Shown one piece after another: positions 41,008 through 52,490 of a DNA stretch of 64,000 nucleotides. The notes below the pieces were generated by a model, which worked only from the letters and a program-made list of their open reading frames with translations, was not told the origin of the DNA and did no database searches. The DNA is taken from positions 19,647,501 to 19,711,500 of the forward strand of contig CATNEN010000039.1 of NCBI GenBank assembly GCA_950097015.1. The letters run 5' to 3'. Position 1 is the stretch's first letter. Each line of letters opens with the position of its first letter. The DNA is from Macrostomum hystrix. Lineage: Eukaryota; Platyhelminthes; Macrostomidae. The translations under genes were made by a program, and so were the position numbers.

Positions 41008-42204
41008 GGTTGTAGGCTTGTGGTTAGAGCGTCGGACTCACGACATGAAGGTCAGTGGTTCGATTCCAGACTCCACTGGAACAATTTGTGTCCTTTAGCG
41101 AAACACTTAATGTAGACACTTAACGCGCTACTTAAAGTAATATCACATGGAAACCGAAGCTATAACTTTTTATCTATTTTTAGGAATGAGTCATGATGAC
41201 TCATATGCAAACAAAGTCATGTGACTTGAAGCCCCCCGGTTCTCGACAGCTGTATTGCTCATATTCCTATATATGGTAATGCTCACCATAAAAATACCCC
41301 AAAACGCAGCTGAACAAACAATTTCGACCTCACTGTGCAAATTTGTATGCCCTAAGTAAACACACGGCCCTAAACCGGTTCTCCCCTAAATTTTACTATA
41401 AATACAAGCGAAAATCCGAGCTGAAAATTCAGACTCGGAGCGGTCCACCGGACTTCAAAACATCTTACGAAGAAGAGGATTCATCTCTGAGGGAAAGACA
41501 AGTGGTAAGCGTAGGTTACATATCGTCGATACATTTGAGAAAGGCCTCCTTGTTTCCTAGAATACATTCCTAGAGGATTATTGATTGATTGATTTGAGTT
41601 ATCCGTTATCTTTCGGACGTAACGAAGAAGACACCTTTCAGGAGGACCTATTAGAGAGACACAAGAGAGATTTCAATTTCAATTTTCACTAGGGCGCACG
41701 TTTCTATTGTGAGTTCCGAGCTCGAGGAAACCGACAAGTAATCTGATTCGCTCTCGTCCTTTATTGGCCAACAGACAAACTCAAGCAGCTGCCAGGAAGA
41801 CAAAGAAGACAAGAAGACTACAAAGACTCAAGAAGCAACAGATCCGAAACTTCACGGTCGACCGGAACAAGGAGAAGAACTGCCGGATTACAAGGACCCA
41901 GAAGACTGCGAACTACTCAAGGAAGAAGAAGCAACTGCAGTAAGTGTCACGTGACTGTTATAAATTCTTAGGCAATTGTTCCCCACTGTCTAGAAGTGGC
42001 AGTTTTGTGTGCCTGATCAACACACAATACTCTTCACTTAACTCTGCACTGCTTCAGCTCACACAGCTGTTAAATGGGAACCAGCATTTGCTGGGGTAAA
42101 TGAGAGTGGGTGTGGCGTCTTCCCAGTCCATGGACTGAACAGGCGTACGTAGCCTTCAGATGCGCCGCGCAATAGCTGCGGCTGTACTGTCGGCTGCACA
42201 TAAT
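41008..42204 (+). mobile_element. SINE2 copy split by a solo LTR
   Basis: 41008-41110 is the SINE2 head: tRNA-like GTGGTTAGAGCGTCGGACTC and GGTTCGATTCC, then GGAACAATTTGTGTCC up to ACACTTAA. 42037-42204 resumes at CTTAACTCTGCACTGCTTC and continues through GTCCATGGACTGAACAG to GATGCGCCGCGCAATAGC. Joined at CTTAA, the two parts match the uninterrupted copy at 38350-38637. Confidence 0.85.
41111..42036. mobile_element. Solo LTR, 926 bp, TG...CA, 5-bp target duplication
   Basis: Starts TGTAGACAC and ends ACTCTTCA, flanked by CTTAA at 41106-41110 and 42037-42041. A TATAAATA lies near 41396, and donor-like sites (GTG|GTAAGC near 41502, GCA|GTAAGTG near 41939) follow, as expected of promoter/leader sequence on the plus strand. 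There is no internal coding region, so it is a solo LTR. A 5-bp duplication fits Ty3/gypsy- or BEL-type integration. Confidence 0.72.
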
Positions 42205-42530
42205 GACAGTAAAAAGTGGATTGAGTGGGAGGGGACCACACAGGTGAAAAACTTAAGGCAAGAAGGCATGGCAACCAGTATAGCTCGTATCTTCCTGTTT
42301 CTACCTGTTTCTGCTTCTATAAATTTACGCACTTTCCGGTAATCTCTACTCTCACTTACTGAAACAATTATGATTGTTACGTAATATTGCAGATAATTCT
42401 AGGCAAAAGAAAAGCAAAAGCGATTTCTTAGCAAAACAAGTTACATAACATATGATAATGGTCGGGATCATACAACAGTTGCATTTCGTAATTGATTGAG
42501 TCATACCCCAATTGCCATGTGACAGGTGCT

Positions 42531-42680
42531 TATAAATATAATTAGGCAAGTTTATGACCGCACAGTCACACCCGCAAAACCAGTTGCTATTGCACAGAAA
42601 ATAATTTTAGCAGCAAAACACTGTAGCACAGCAACAGCTGCAGTTTTCTGGAGCGAAAATTAGTCAGGCCTATAAAAATA
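42531..42680 (+). promoter_or_regulatory. Candidate TATA boxes upstream of ORF 42940
   Basis: TATAAATATA at 42531-42540 and TATAAAAATA at 42671-42680 lie 400 and 270 bases before the ATG at 42940. Confidence 0.35.
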
Positions 42681-42939
42681 TCGCCCTAACGACAAAATTG
42701 CGTCTTGCGTCCTAAAGCTTTCACTTGAAAAAAAGCTTATCAACTAAACTGCACAAATTAATTGTAGCAGAGAGCAAAGTGCACATGCTCTAATCTGGCA
42801 AGGTAGATTGTATAAATTCCACGCTTATATCGCTCACGAAGAAGCTTGGAACGACACCAGAGCGCCACCCAAGCGTATCAAAGGTTCGCAATCAATCATT
42901 TCTTTCAATATCAATCAATCAATCATTCAAGTGCAAGCG

Positions 42940-43560
42940 ATGCAAGTAGTCCTGTGTCAGTTAACTAACACTTCTGGCCATAGACGATTCCGCGCGTCTG
43001 ACAGCGAGTCAGCCGCTCTGGAGAACGGAGCGCTCGAAGTGGACTCAACTGAGAGCACAGCGGCCTCTGTGACTAGTCGATGGCACAAATTTTGGCGCCA
43101 AACACGCCAGGAAATTGTAGATTCGGCTCGCGAATCCAGAGAAATTGTGACTGGTCGTCGCGACTGGCGCCAGCCTAGGCGAAATTCGACCGCATCGTCA
43201 TCGACGTCGCTAACTCTAGACGACGACGGCGAAAAAGACTTTGACACCGAAATTGTCCTCTCTGATGACTTAGGTGATGCGTCAGCGTTAGATGACTTTA
43301 TATCGACGAAACAGCGTCAGATAAGTCGTCAGCAACGACTTCTGGCACGACTGCAGCGACTGACAATTTTCGGAGGCGGTGGCAGTCCGGCATTTCAAGC
43401 ACTCAACTGCGAGAGTTCGACCTGGAGTCTAGAGCGACTGCAGCAGCAGCAGCCAAATTTGCGGCAAAGCGGAAGGTCGGGCAACGCGTCGCCTCTCTGG
43501 CGTCGACCGCTGTCCTGGCTGGAGGGAATGCGGCGTCAGAAACGGGCCAGCCTTAACTAG
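42940..43560 (+). CDS. Unrecognised basic/acidic ORF, 206 aa
   Basis: First ATG of an open frame, giving a protein beginning MQVVLCQLTNTSG. It has a WHKFWRQTRQEIVDSARES helix, a Ser/Asp/Glu-rich segment, a Gln/Arg-rich helix (KQRQISRQQRLLARLQRL) and a basic C-terminus with RPLSWLEGMRRQKR. No domain is recognised. There is no signal peptide or membrane span. Length, skewed but protein-like composition and candidate TATA boxes suggest a single-exon gene; it could also be the last exon of a longer gene. Confidence 0.5.
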   Translation: MQVVLCQLTNTSGHRRFRASDSESAALENGALEVDSTESTAASVTSRWHKFWRQTRQEIVDSARESREIVTGRRDWRQPRRNSTASSSTSLTLDDDGEKDFDTEIVLSDDLGDASALDDFISTKQRQISRQQRLLARLQRLTIFGGGGSPAFQALNCESSTWSLERLQQQQPNLRQSGRSGNASPLWRRPLSWLEGMRRQKRASLN

Positions 43561-43973
43561 CATGCAGCCCCAAGGTGATACATGTACATGTACTATGCGC
43601 ATAGTGTCTCGATGAAGTAAAAAACATCAGTAGCTGGCAATTATAACTAACTGCTACTTGTAAGTGTATCGCTCGTGTTAAGATGTTCTGATCAATGTAT
43701 TTCGCCTTCCAATGCATACTCTCTGTAAAAATGCAAGCTTTTAATTTGCCGTCGCAATACTATTGCATGATAGTATACCCAATCATATTGTAAATATATT
43801 CTAATTTATTACTTTATAATTTCATTACTCTACCGTTCGAGAGCCATTGCAGCCAAAGACAATCTGTCCCTTATCTCATTTTTTCCTTTTCTGTGTCATA
43901 GTTTACGGGTCTCGCTCTCAGAACTTAAATCGTTCGAAGATGTTGCTCATCGAACAGTTCAAAAATATATTCT

Positions 43974-44085
43974 AGAGTTCGGCGTTTATCAACGGTGCTT
44001 TTTCCTCGTCCTCAGTGTCTTCCAATTTGAGTGTGTTGTAAATGTCCAGCCCGGTGTCACCGATGACGTGCAGGAACAAATTAAT
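43974..44085 (-). pseudogene. Possible LTR-retrotransposon gag relic
   Basis: On the minus strand a frame of about 37 codons reads LFLHVIGDTGLDIYNTLKL followed by an acidic EDTEDEEK run, resembling the IG-x5-IY-x-TL segment of Ty3/gypsy-type Gag in invertebrates. The frame is closed by stops on both sides. Similarity is by eye only. Confidence 0.35.
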
Positions 44086-44374
44086 TCAGCGCTTAACGAT
44101 GCCTGTGGCCCTGAGGTAGATCAAGAATTTCTGACGCCATCGTTTTTAAGTCTCTTTGGAGTCAGTCTCCAACTCTCGTTGCGATTTCAGGTGTTCCTCA
44201 AGCGAGGACAAGAGCAAAGCTCAATTGTTCTTTTCGGCTTCAGCCGATACATAAGCACACGCAGAGCCAGAAGCGATTCAATAATAAGGTTGCGAGAGAG
44301 AACGCGATAGCTTGTACAACTAGCTAGACCTGTTTACACACTTGCACAAACGCTACATATTACAATCTTCTCTG

Positions 44375-44928
44375 CTGTCACTGCTCACCATCTCATCAGC
44401 TGTCACTGCTCACCATCTCATCAGTTGTCACTGCTCACCATCTCATCAGCTGTCACTGCTCACCATCTCATCAGTTGTCACTGCTCACCATCTCATCAGC
44501 TGTCCCTGCTCACCATCTCATCAGCTGTCACTGCTCACCATCTCATCAGCTGTCACTGCTCACCATCTCATCAGCTGTCCCTGCTCACCATCTCATCAGC
44601 TGTCACTGCTCACCATCTCATCAGCTGTCACTGCTCACCATCTCATCAGTTGTCACTGCTCACCATCTCATCAGCTGTCACTGCTCACCATCTCATCAGT
44701 TGTCACTGCTCACCATCTCATCAGTTGTCACTGCTCACCATCTCATCAGTTGTCACTGCTCACCATCTCATCAGTTGTCACTGCTCACCATCTCATCAGC
44801 TGTCCCTGCTCACCATCTCATCAGCTGTCACTGCTCACCATCTCATCAGCTGTCACTGCTCACTATCTCATCAGTTGTCACTGCTCACCATCTCATCAGC
44901 TGTCACTGCTCACCATCTCATCAGCTTA
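44375..44928. repeat. 25-bp minisatellite
   Basis: About 22 copies of a 25-bp unit (CTGTCACTGCTCACCATCTC + ATCAG) with C/T and A/C variants (GTTGTCAC, CTGTCCCT). There is no stop in the unit, so all three plus frames are open; those ORFs are not genes. Confidence 0.96.
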
Positions 44929-45341
44929 GTAGCAGTCGCCAGCTTTCACCCCATCAAAGTCCTAGATAGCTGGACCCAATAGCTATGTACTCTAGCGGCT
45001 ATGAATTTCAAATTTACTTGAAATCTGAAATCATTTGTTAGTTGATCCACACTAAATTATTATTACCCCCAGGCCTGGGTACGCTTTTGAGTTAAGTTAG
45101 GTAAAAATGTTATGAGGCTTTTAAATTAGCTTAAATTAAACTGCAGTTGAGTTTATGGCATCCTGGCTGCATCCTGCCAGGCACGCAACTGCACAGCTCC
45201 TATCCATTCTTTTTAGTCGCATCCTCGCTTGCATGTTGAGTTGTCTTTTTTCTTTCCACCCTCAATATAGTTTGAACAATCCAATTAAATAAGCAAAAAA
45301 CGCAGCGTTGCTATGCATGCATCCCGCCCAGGGACAAACGC
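44929..45341. other. Spacer upstream of WSC gene
   Basis: No gene seen. Confidence 0.4.
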
Positions 45342-45348
45342 TATAAAT
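45342..45348 (+). promoter_or_regulatory. TATA box of WSC gene
   Basis: TATAAAT 79 bases upstream of the ATG at 45427, a reasonable distance for a short 5' UTR. Confidence 0.55.
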
Positions 45349-45426
45349 GCAGAAAATGTATTTGCCTAAACCTCGACGTGACCATAAAACTCCGCTGTGC
45401 CAGTTTGACAAGAAAATAATTCGGTT

Positions 45427-46126
45427 ATGAAGCCAGTTCTGCTCACGGCCTGCTCAGCCATCGGCCTCTTGGCTGTGCTCACCTGCGCTGCAGGCCGGGT
45501 TTACCTGAGCTCCTACGTTGGCTGCTACGAGGACTATTCCGGGGGGAGAGACCTCGGCGGCCAACGGCCTGTATTACCCTAGCATGACGCATGAGTACTG
45601 CGCCAGCGTGTGCTCCGTCGGCGGGTTTCTCTATTTCGGTGTTCAGTACTCATCCTTCTGCGGCAATTCCTACGGCCGGTACAGACAGTACTTGACCAGC
45701 AGTTGCAGCCAAACCTGCGGCGGCAATTCAGCCCAGTTCTGCGGTCAGGCCTCCAATAACTCTGTGTACGCTCTGAACTATCCGAGTGAGTCGCTAACTC
45801 TCTGAGCAGTGGGTTCGCTCTCGGGCCTGGCATTGGCGCGGGGTACAAACGTTGACCGCGGCCCCTTTTAAATCCTTTAAATAATATTTTCAGACAACAA
45901 GCTCTTTACCAAGACTGACAGGCCTAGCCAGACTGTGAGCCCTGCCCCGGCTGCCGAGACGGCTGTTATTTTCGCCAGCGACATTCTGTGCCTCTTAGAG
46001 TGCCAGGCCCGCATCGACTGCCAGTTGGTGATCTTCGCGCAGGAGCGCCAGCAGTGCCACATGTTCCGCTTCTCCTACCTGCCAGCTGGGTACAATGTCA
46101 CCGGTGAATATTTACTGCGCGGATAA
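45427..46126 (+). CDS. Secreted WSC-domain protein with a 1-nt frameshift
   Basis: Two exons, 45427-45785 and 45894-46126 (donor A|GTGAGT, acceptor TTTTCAG). A signal peptide (LLTACSAIGLLAVLTCAAG) is followed by YVGCYEDYSGG, the opening of a WSC domain. The rest of that domain (EYCASVCSVGG, CGNSYGRY, SQFCG-type Cys spacing) is in another frame. The shift falls at a run of six G at 45541-45546; one G fewer would give a continuous frame of 196 codons. Exon 2 adds a Cys-rich segment (CLLECQARIDCQLVIFAQE) resembling a PAN/apple fold. WSC domains bind carbohydrate. The shift may be a sequencing error in the homopolymer or a real inactivating mutation. Confidence 0.75.
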
Positions 46127-46639
46127 GCGAGCAACCGGGTTTCATAACGAACAACCGCGAAGCTTACAGTCTTGATATGAGACCTGTCCTCTATTGCAGG
46201 AGTTGAGTTGGTGCAAGTGTCTTATCTAGGGCGAGACAATTATTTTGGCTACCATTTGGCCATTGGGAAGCTTTTGTGTGTAATCCCATTTACTCCCAAA
46301 AATGCAACTAAACTACCTTAGTAATTAGAGATTACATCCAATGACAGCTTTGATATAATTAGAGTTTCAGTAAAACTTCATTTCAACCTGCAACCCATGC
46401 GATTCCAGAATAGAAAACTAATTGGCATAAATTAATTGGACAGTTTTGAGTAAATATCACTACATGGCTAATTAGGCACCGCAGTGTTCTACGCTCGTAG
46501 AATAGCGAAGAACGTTATTTCTAGCTCATGACCGGCTAATTAAATTGATGCGCAATTAGTTGATTGCCTACTGCATTGTCCGTAACCCAAGTGAGCAGGT
46601 GACTGATGCTACTAGAGAAATAAATAACACCACAGTTGT
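46127..46639. other. 3' flank of WSC gene
   Basis: No gene or repeat recognised. Confidence 0.4.
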
Positions 46640-48250
46640 TGTAACAGACACCCCATCAATGCACTGCAGATAACAGACACCCCATCAATGCACTGCAGAT
46701 ACCAGACACCCCATCAATACACTGCAGATACCAGACACCCCATCAATACACTGCAGATACCAGACACCCCATCAGTACACTGCAGATAACAGACACCCCA
46801 TCAATACACTGCAGATAACAGACACCCCATCAATGCACTGCAGATAACAGACACCCCATCAATGCACTGCAGATACCAGACACCCCATCAATGCACTGCA
46901 GATAACAGACACCCCATCAGTGCACTGCAGATAACAGACACCCCATCAATACACTGCAGATAACAGACACCCCATCAGTACACTGCAGATAACAGACACC
47001 CCATCAATGCACTGCAGATAACAGACACCCCATCAGTACACTGCAGATAACAGACACCCCATCAATGCACTGCAGATAACAGACACCCCATCAGTACACT
47101 GCAGATAACAGACACCCCATCAATGCACTGCAGATAACAGACACCCCATCAGTACACTGCAGATAACAGACACCCCATCAATGCACTGCAGATAACAGAC
47201 ACCCCATCAATGCACTGCAGATAACAGACACCCCATCAATGCACTGCAGATAACAGACAGCCCATCAATACACTGCAGATAACAGACACCCCATCAATAC
47301 ACTGCAGATAACAGACACCCCATCAATACACTGCAGATAACAGACACCCCATCAATACACTTCAGATAACAGACACCCCATCAATGCACTGCAGATAACA
47401 GACACCCCATCAATGCACTGCAGATAACAGACAGCCCATCAATACACTGCAGATACCAGACACCCCATCAATGCACTGCAGATAACAGATACCCCATCAA
47501 TACAGTGCAGATAACAGGCACCCCATCAATGCACTGCAGATAACAGACACCCCATCAATGCACTGCAGATAACAGATACCCCATCAATACAGTGCAGATA
47601 ACAGACACCCCATCAATACACTGCAGATAACAGACACCCCGTCAATGCACTGCAGATAACAGACACCCCATCAGTGCACTGCAGATAACAGACACCCCAT
47701 CAATATACTGCAGATACCAGACACCCCATCAATGCACTGCAGATAACAGACACCCCATCAATGCACTGCAGATAACAGACACCCCATCAATGCACTGCAG
47801 ATAACAGACACCCCATCAATGCACTGTAGATAACAGACACCCCATCAGTACACTGCAGATAACAGACACCCCATCAATACACTGCAGATAACAGACACCC
47901 CATCAGTACACTGCAGATAACAGACACCCCATCAATGCACTGCAGATAACAGACACCCCATCAATGCACTGCAGATAACAGACACCCCATCAATGCACTG
48001 CAGATAACAGACACCCCATCAATGCACTGCAGATAACAGACACCCCATCAATGCACTGCAGATAACAGACACCCCATCAATGCACTGCAGATAACAGACA
48101 CCCCTTCAATGCACTGCAGATAACAGACACCCCTTCAATGCACTGCAGATAACAGACACCCCTTCAATGAACTGCAGATACCCGACACCCCATCAATACA
48201 CTGCAGATACCAGACACCCATCAATGCACTGTAGATGACGGACACCCCGT
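46640..48250. repeat. 29-bp minisatellite
   Basis: About 55 copies of a 29-bp unit (GATAACAGACACCCCATC + AATGCACTGCA). Variable positions (A/G in TCAATG/TCAGTA, ACAG/CCAG) are arranged in alternating blocks. Each unit contains a PstI-type CTGCAG. Confidence 0.97.
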
Positions 48251-49120
48251 AGAGATTTGTTATGTAATATTTCAGCTAATTCCAGGGAAAAGAAAAAGTA
48301 AAAGCAAGTTTTATGCTAAACATTATTCGTAAAGTATGAGAACGCAACGTGCTGCTAAAATTGATAAACTTATTGAGTTTATAACTAACTGTACGGTAGA
48401 AATACAGAAGAAAATTTTTCAGTAGCTGAGACAACAGTATGTGTAACCCTTCCAGGCCAAGGGTTTTAGGGGCTGGGCCGTGTGTAATCCAGATGGGTAC
48501 ACAACATAGAAGCTCGTGAGTGCATGGAGACACGATTTGAAGATGCGCTTGAGAGCTAGCCGCCCATTTTATCCAGGGTGCAGCCTAAGGCCAATACTAT
48601 ATACGCTCGTAGGGTTGTAAAAACTGAAATTTGCTAAGTAGACTCTTACTAGAAATTGTAGCAAAACAGGCAAGACATAGAAGGTGGAGGTGGGTAGATC
48701 TGCTTTGTTGAAGTATTATTAAGTTCATTGTCTCTTAGTGAAAGAAATGCTTCACTCGGGGGAGCCGCAATGCCTGGGCAGCATTCTAGCAGTATCTCAG
48801 CAGCATTATCGCTTCTTAGAGATTCCTTTTAGTCTTGTATTTTATTGCAGGCCACCCCTGCAGCAGCCCATGCGTGGGAGTCTGCACACTGCAGATAGCT
48901 TTAGTTACTCGGCTTTTCTGGGATGGGTTGAAGGGCCGGATCATTGTGCCAGTGTACTGCATCGTGCGATTCCCGCAGAGCACTAAATGTCTCCAATGCA
49001 GACTACTATTTAACAGGCCGGAGCAGGCAGCACACCTACGGGGGAACGCAGAGAACTAGAACCGAGAGAAGAAACTGGGTCTGGCTTAGGAAGGTGACAG
49101 GCTCGATTTAAAATTGTGAG
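48251..49120. other. Intergenic
   Basis: No supported gene. It would include the promoter of the ORF at 49121. Confidence 0.35.
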
Positions 49121-49897
49121 ATGCTGTCGAACTCAAACTGGACAAGAAACAGCACTCATTCTCCTGAGCATTCATTGATCGCACTGGCGCCTAAGTCGGC
49201 GCTCACTGTTTTTCTGGCCCTCGTGCTGCTTTCGATTGGCTTCGGCATTTCTAAACTGATTAATCGCTGCTACAAACGGAGACACTTGAGAGACGATCGC
49301 AGCGATGTCAGCGAGCACACGCGCCACCTGCTGCGGTTGCAGAAGGCAACAAGGCGCGGCCTGCTGCAACGACGCAACCGCGACAAAGAAATTTCGGAGG
49401 AAGAGAGGCAGCAGTGGCAGATGACCGTGCTAAGCATGTGGCAGCGTCGGCCTGAAGAGGAGAACGAGGAGGACATGGATCCGCACACGGCCATGCTGAG
49501 CCGACTACGCAACGCCTGGCTGCTCAAGCACCATCGAGGTAGGCAGCATACGCCAGGAACGGAAAACGGCCGCAAGAAGCGCACAGAGGAGGAGCTACAA
49601 GCCGAGGTGAAGCGGGTGGCGCTCGCCTGGCTGGCTGCTAGTCGCGCGTCGGCCGCCGTAATGCGCCGAAATCAGCGACGCCGATTGGCCAGTCACTACG
49701 CCATGATGCGCAGGCTTAGTAGGGCCTGGCGCCAGCACTTGGGCGCAATCAGCGAGGCGACATCTGGCGACTCCGACAATGATAGCTACACGACGGTGAC
49801 AGACGGACTGGCGAATGATTTCTCGGGCGACGCAGACTTGGAGGCTGCTTCGTCGCATCGGCCAGGAACTGATGGCTACTCGTGCCAGCTGCTGTGA
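49121..49897 (+). CDS. Single-pass membrane protein, unrecognised, 258 aa
   Basis: ATG-started ORF. A short N-terminal segment with possible N-glycosylation sites (NWT, NST) precedes one hydrophobic span (about 25-47, ALTVFLALVLLSIGFGIS). The remainder is strongly basic/acidic and probably cytosolic. It contains four helical segments with similar L-x2-hW or L-x2-AW cores: TVLSMWQRR, LSRLRNAWLL, VKRVALAWLA and MRRLSRAWRQ. The C-terminus is acidic then ends CQLL. No family is recognised. Protein-like composition over 258 codons without stops argues for a real single-exon gene. Confidence 0.6.
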   Translation: MLSNSNWTRNSTHSPEHSLIALAPKSALTVFLALVLLSIGFGISKLINRCYKRRHLRDDRSDVSEHTRHLLRLQKATRRGLLQRRNRDKEISEEERQQWQMTVLSMWQRRPEEENEEDMDPHTAMLSRLRNAWLLKHHRGRQHTPGTENGRKKRTEEELQAEVKRVALAWLAASRASAAVMRRNQRRRLASHYAMMRRLSRAWRQHLGAISEATSGDSDNDSYTTVTDGLANDFSGDADLEAASSHRPGTDGYSCQLL

Positions 49898-50299
49898 TTT
49901 TGTCAGCTGATTGCTTGCTTGCTATATTCTCGCATTTATCTGTTATAAATATACGAGTGTAAATGGTAAATCATTTTGCATTCGCTTTCGCAATCATGTA
50001 CTAGGCTTTGCTTGCTTGGCCTGAGACTTTTTAAAACTCATTATTTAATTTTGGTGTTTTCAATGAATATTAATTGTGTCTTTATAAGCGATTGGTGGAG
50101 GAGCGTAGCAACACGAAACCAAAAGGCACCAAGTTTTCTTCCTTTAATTAAAAATGTGACGATCGATCAGATCATCGCGTAACAATACACAAGAAAACTG
50201 TACATGGAACTGATGTAATAAGATTGAAAAGCATTGAATTTCGAAAATCCATAAGTTAGAACTAAGTTCGATCACTGAGAAAAAATCACATGTACAGAC
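49898..50299. other. 3' flank
   Basis: Nothing recognised beyond likely 3' UTR. Confidence 0.4.
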
Positions 50300-52490
50300 A
50301 CGTCGACGTCAGACACACAAACGCACAGACATTTTGATGTCAGACGCACAAACGCACAGACATTTTGATGTCAGACGCACAAACGCACAGACATTTTGAT
50401 GTCGGACACACAAACGCACAGACATTTTGATGTCAGACACACAAACGCACATACATTTTGATGTCAGACACACAAACACACAGACATTTTGATGTCGGAC
50501 ACACAAACAACGCACAGACATTTTGACGTCGGACACACAAACGCACAGACATTTTGACGTCGGACACACAAACGCACAGAAATTTTGACGTCAGACACAC
50601 AAACGCACAGACATTTTGATGTCAGACGCACAAACGCACAGACATTTTGATGTCAGACGCACAAACGCACAGACATTTTGATGTCGGACACACAAACGCA
50701 CAGACATTTTGATGTCGGACACACAAACGCACAGACATTTTGATGTCAGACGCACAAACACACAGACATTTTGATGTCGGACACACAAACAACGCACAGA
50801 CATTTTGACGTCGGACACACAAACGCACAGACATTTTGACGTCGGACACACAAACGCACAGAAATTTTGATGTCGGACACACAAACGCACAGACATTTCG
50901 TCGTCAGACACACAAACGCACAGACATTTTGATGTCGGACACACAAACGCACAGACATTTTGATGTCAGACACACAAACGCACAGACATTTTGACGTCAG
51001 ACACACAAACGCACAGACATTTTGATGTCGGACACACAAACGCACAGAAATTTTGATGTAGGACACACAAACGCACAGAAATTTTGACGTCAGACACACA
51101 AACGCACAGACATTTTGATGTCAGACACACAAACGCACAGACATTTTGACGTCAGACACACAAACGCACAGACATTTTGACGTCGGACACACAAACGCAC
51201 AGAAATTTTGATGTCGGACACACAAACAACGCACAGACATTTTGACGTCGGACACACAAACGCACAGACATTTTGACGTCGGACACACAAACGCACAGAC
51301 ATTTTGACGTCGGACACACAAACGCACAGACATTTTGATGTCAGACACACAAACACACAGACATTTTGATGTCGGACACACAAACAACGCACAGACATTT
51401 TGACGTCGGACACACAAACGCACAGACATTTTGACGTCGGACACACAAACGCACAGACATTTCGTCGTCAGACACACAAACGCACAGACATTTTGATGTC
51501 GGACACACAAACGCACAGAAATTTTGATGTAGGACACACAAACGCACAGAAATTTTGACGTCAGACACACAAACGCACAGACATTTTGATGTCAGACACA
51601 CAAACGCACAGACATTTTGACGTCGGACACACAAACGCACAGACATTTTGACGTCGGACACACAAACGCACAGACATTTCGTCGTCAGACACACAAACGC
51701 ACAGACATTTTGATGTCGGACACACAAACGCACAGAAATTTTGATGTAGGACACACAAACGCACAGAAATTTTGACGTCAGACACACAAACGCACAGACA
51801 TTTTGATGTCAGACACACAAACGCACAGACATTTTGACGTCAGACACACAAACGCACAGACATTTTGATGTCGGACACACAAACGCACAGACATTTTGAT
51901 GTCGGACACACAAACGCACAGACATTTTGATGTCAGACACACAAACACACAGACATTTTGATGTCGGACACACAAACAACGCACAGACATTTTGACGTCG
52001 GACACACAAACGCACAGACATTTTGACGTCGGACACACAAACGCACAGACATTTTGATGTCAGACACACAAACACACAGACATTTTGATGTCGGACACAC
52101 AAACAACGCACAGACATTTTGACGTCGGACACACAAACGCACAGACATTTTGACGTCGGACACACAAACGCACAGAAATTTTGATGTCGGACACACAAAC
52201 GCACAGACATTTCGTCGTCAGACACACAAACGCACAGACATTTTGATGTCGGACACACAAACGCACAGACATTTTGATGTCAGACACACAAACGCACAGA
52301 CATTTTGACGTCAGACACACAAACGCACAGACATTTTGATGTCGGACACACAAACGCACAGACATTTTGATGTCGGACACACAAACGCACAGACATTTTG
52401 ATGTCAGACACACAAACACACAGACATTTTGATGTCGGACACACAAACAACGCACAGACATTTTGACGTCGGACACACAAACGCAAAGCA
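50300..52490. repeat. 31-bp minisatellite, higher-order
   Basis: About 70 copies of a 31-bp unit (ACACACAAACGCACAGACAT + TTTGATGTCGG). Variants include GACGTC, TCGTCGTC, CAGAAATTT and a CAACGCAC insertion; they recur in the same order at several places (for example around 50900, 51460, 51670 and 52210), so multi-unit blocks have been copied. All minus frames are open, giving spurious Cys/Val-rich ORFs with 31-residue period. Confidence 0.97.

Noticed and set aside
41015-41085. tRNA gene
   Set aside because: It has A- and B-box-like sequence but is the head of SINE2, continues into the SINE body and does not fold into a convincing cloverleaf. The same applies to the SINE1 heads at 29795, 37973 and 39357.
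44342-44982. Three overlapping plus-strand ORFs of 164-195 codons
   Set aside because: 25-bp minisatellite open in all frames.
46640-48250. CRISPR array
   Set aside because: Units are contiguous with no unique spacers, and the genome is eukaryotic; this holds for all the arrays here.
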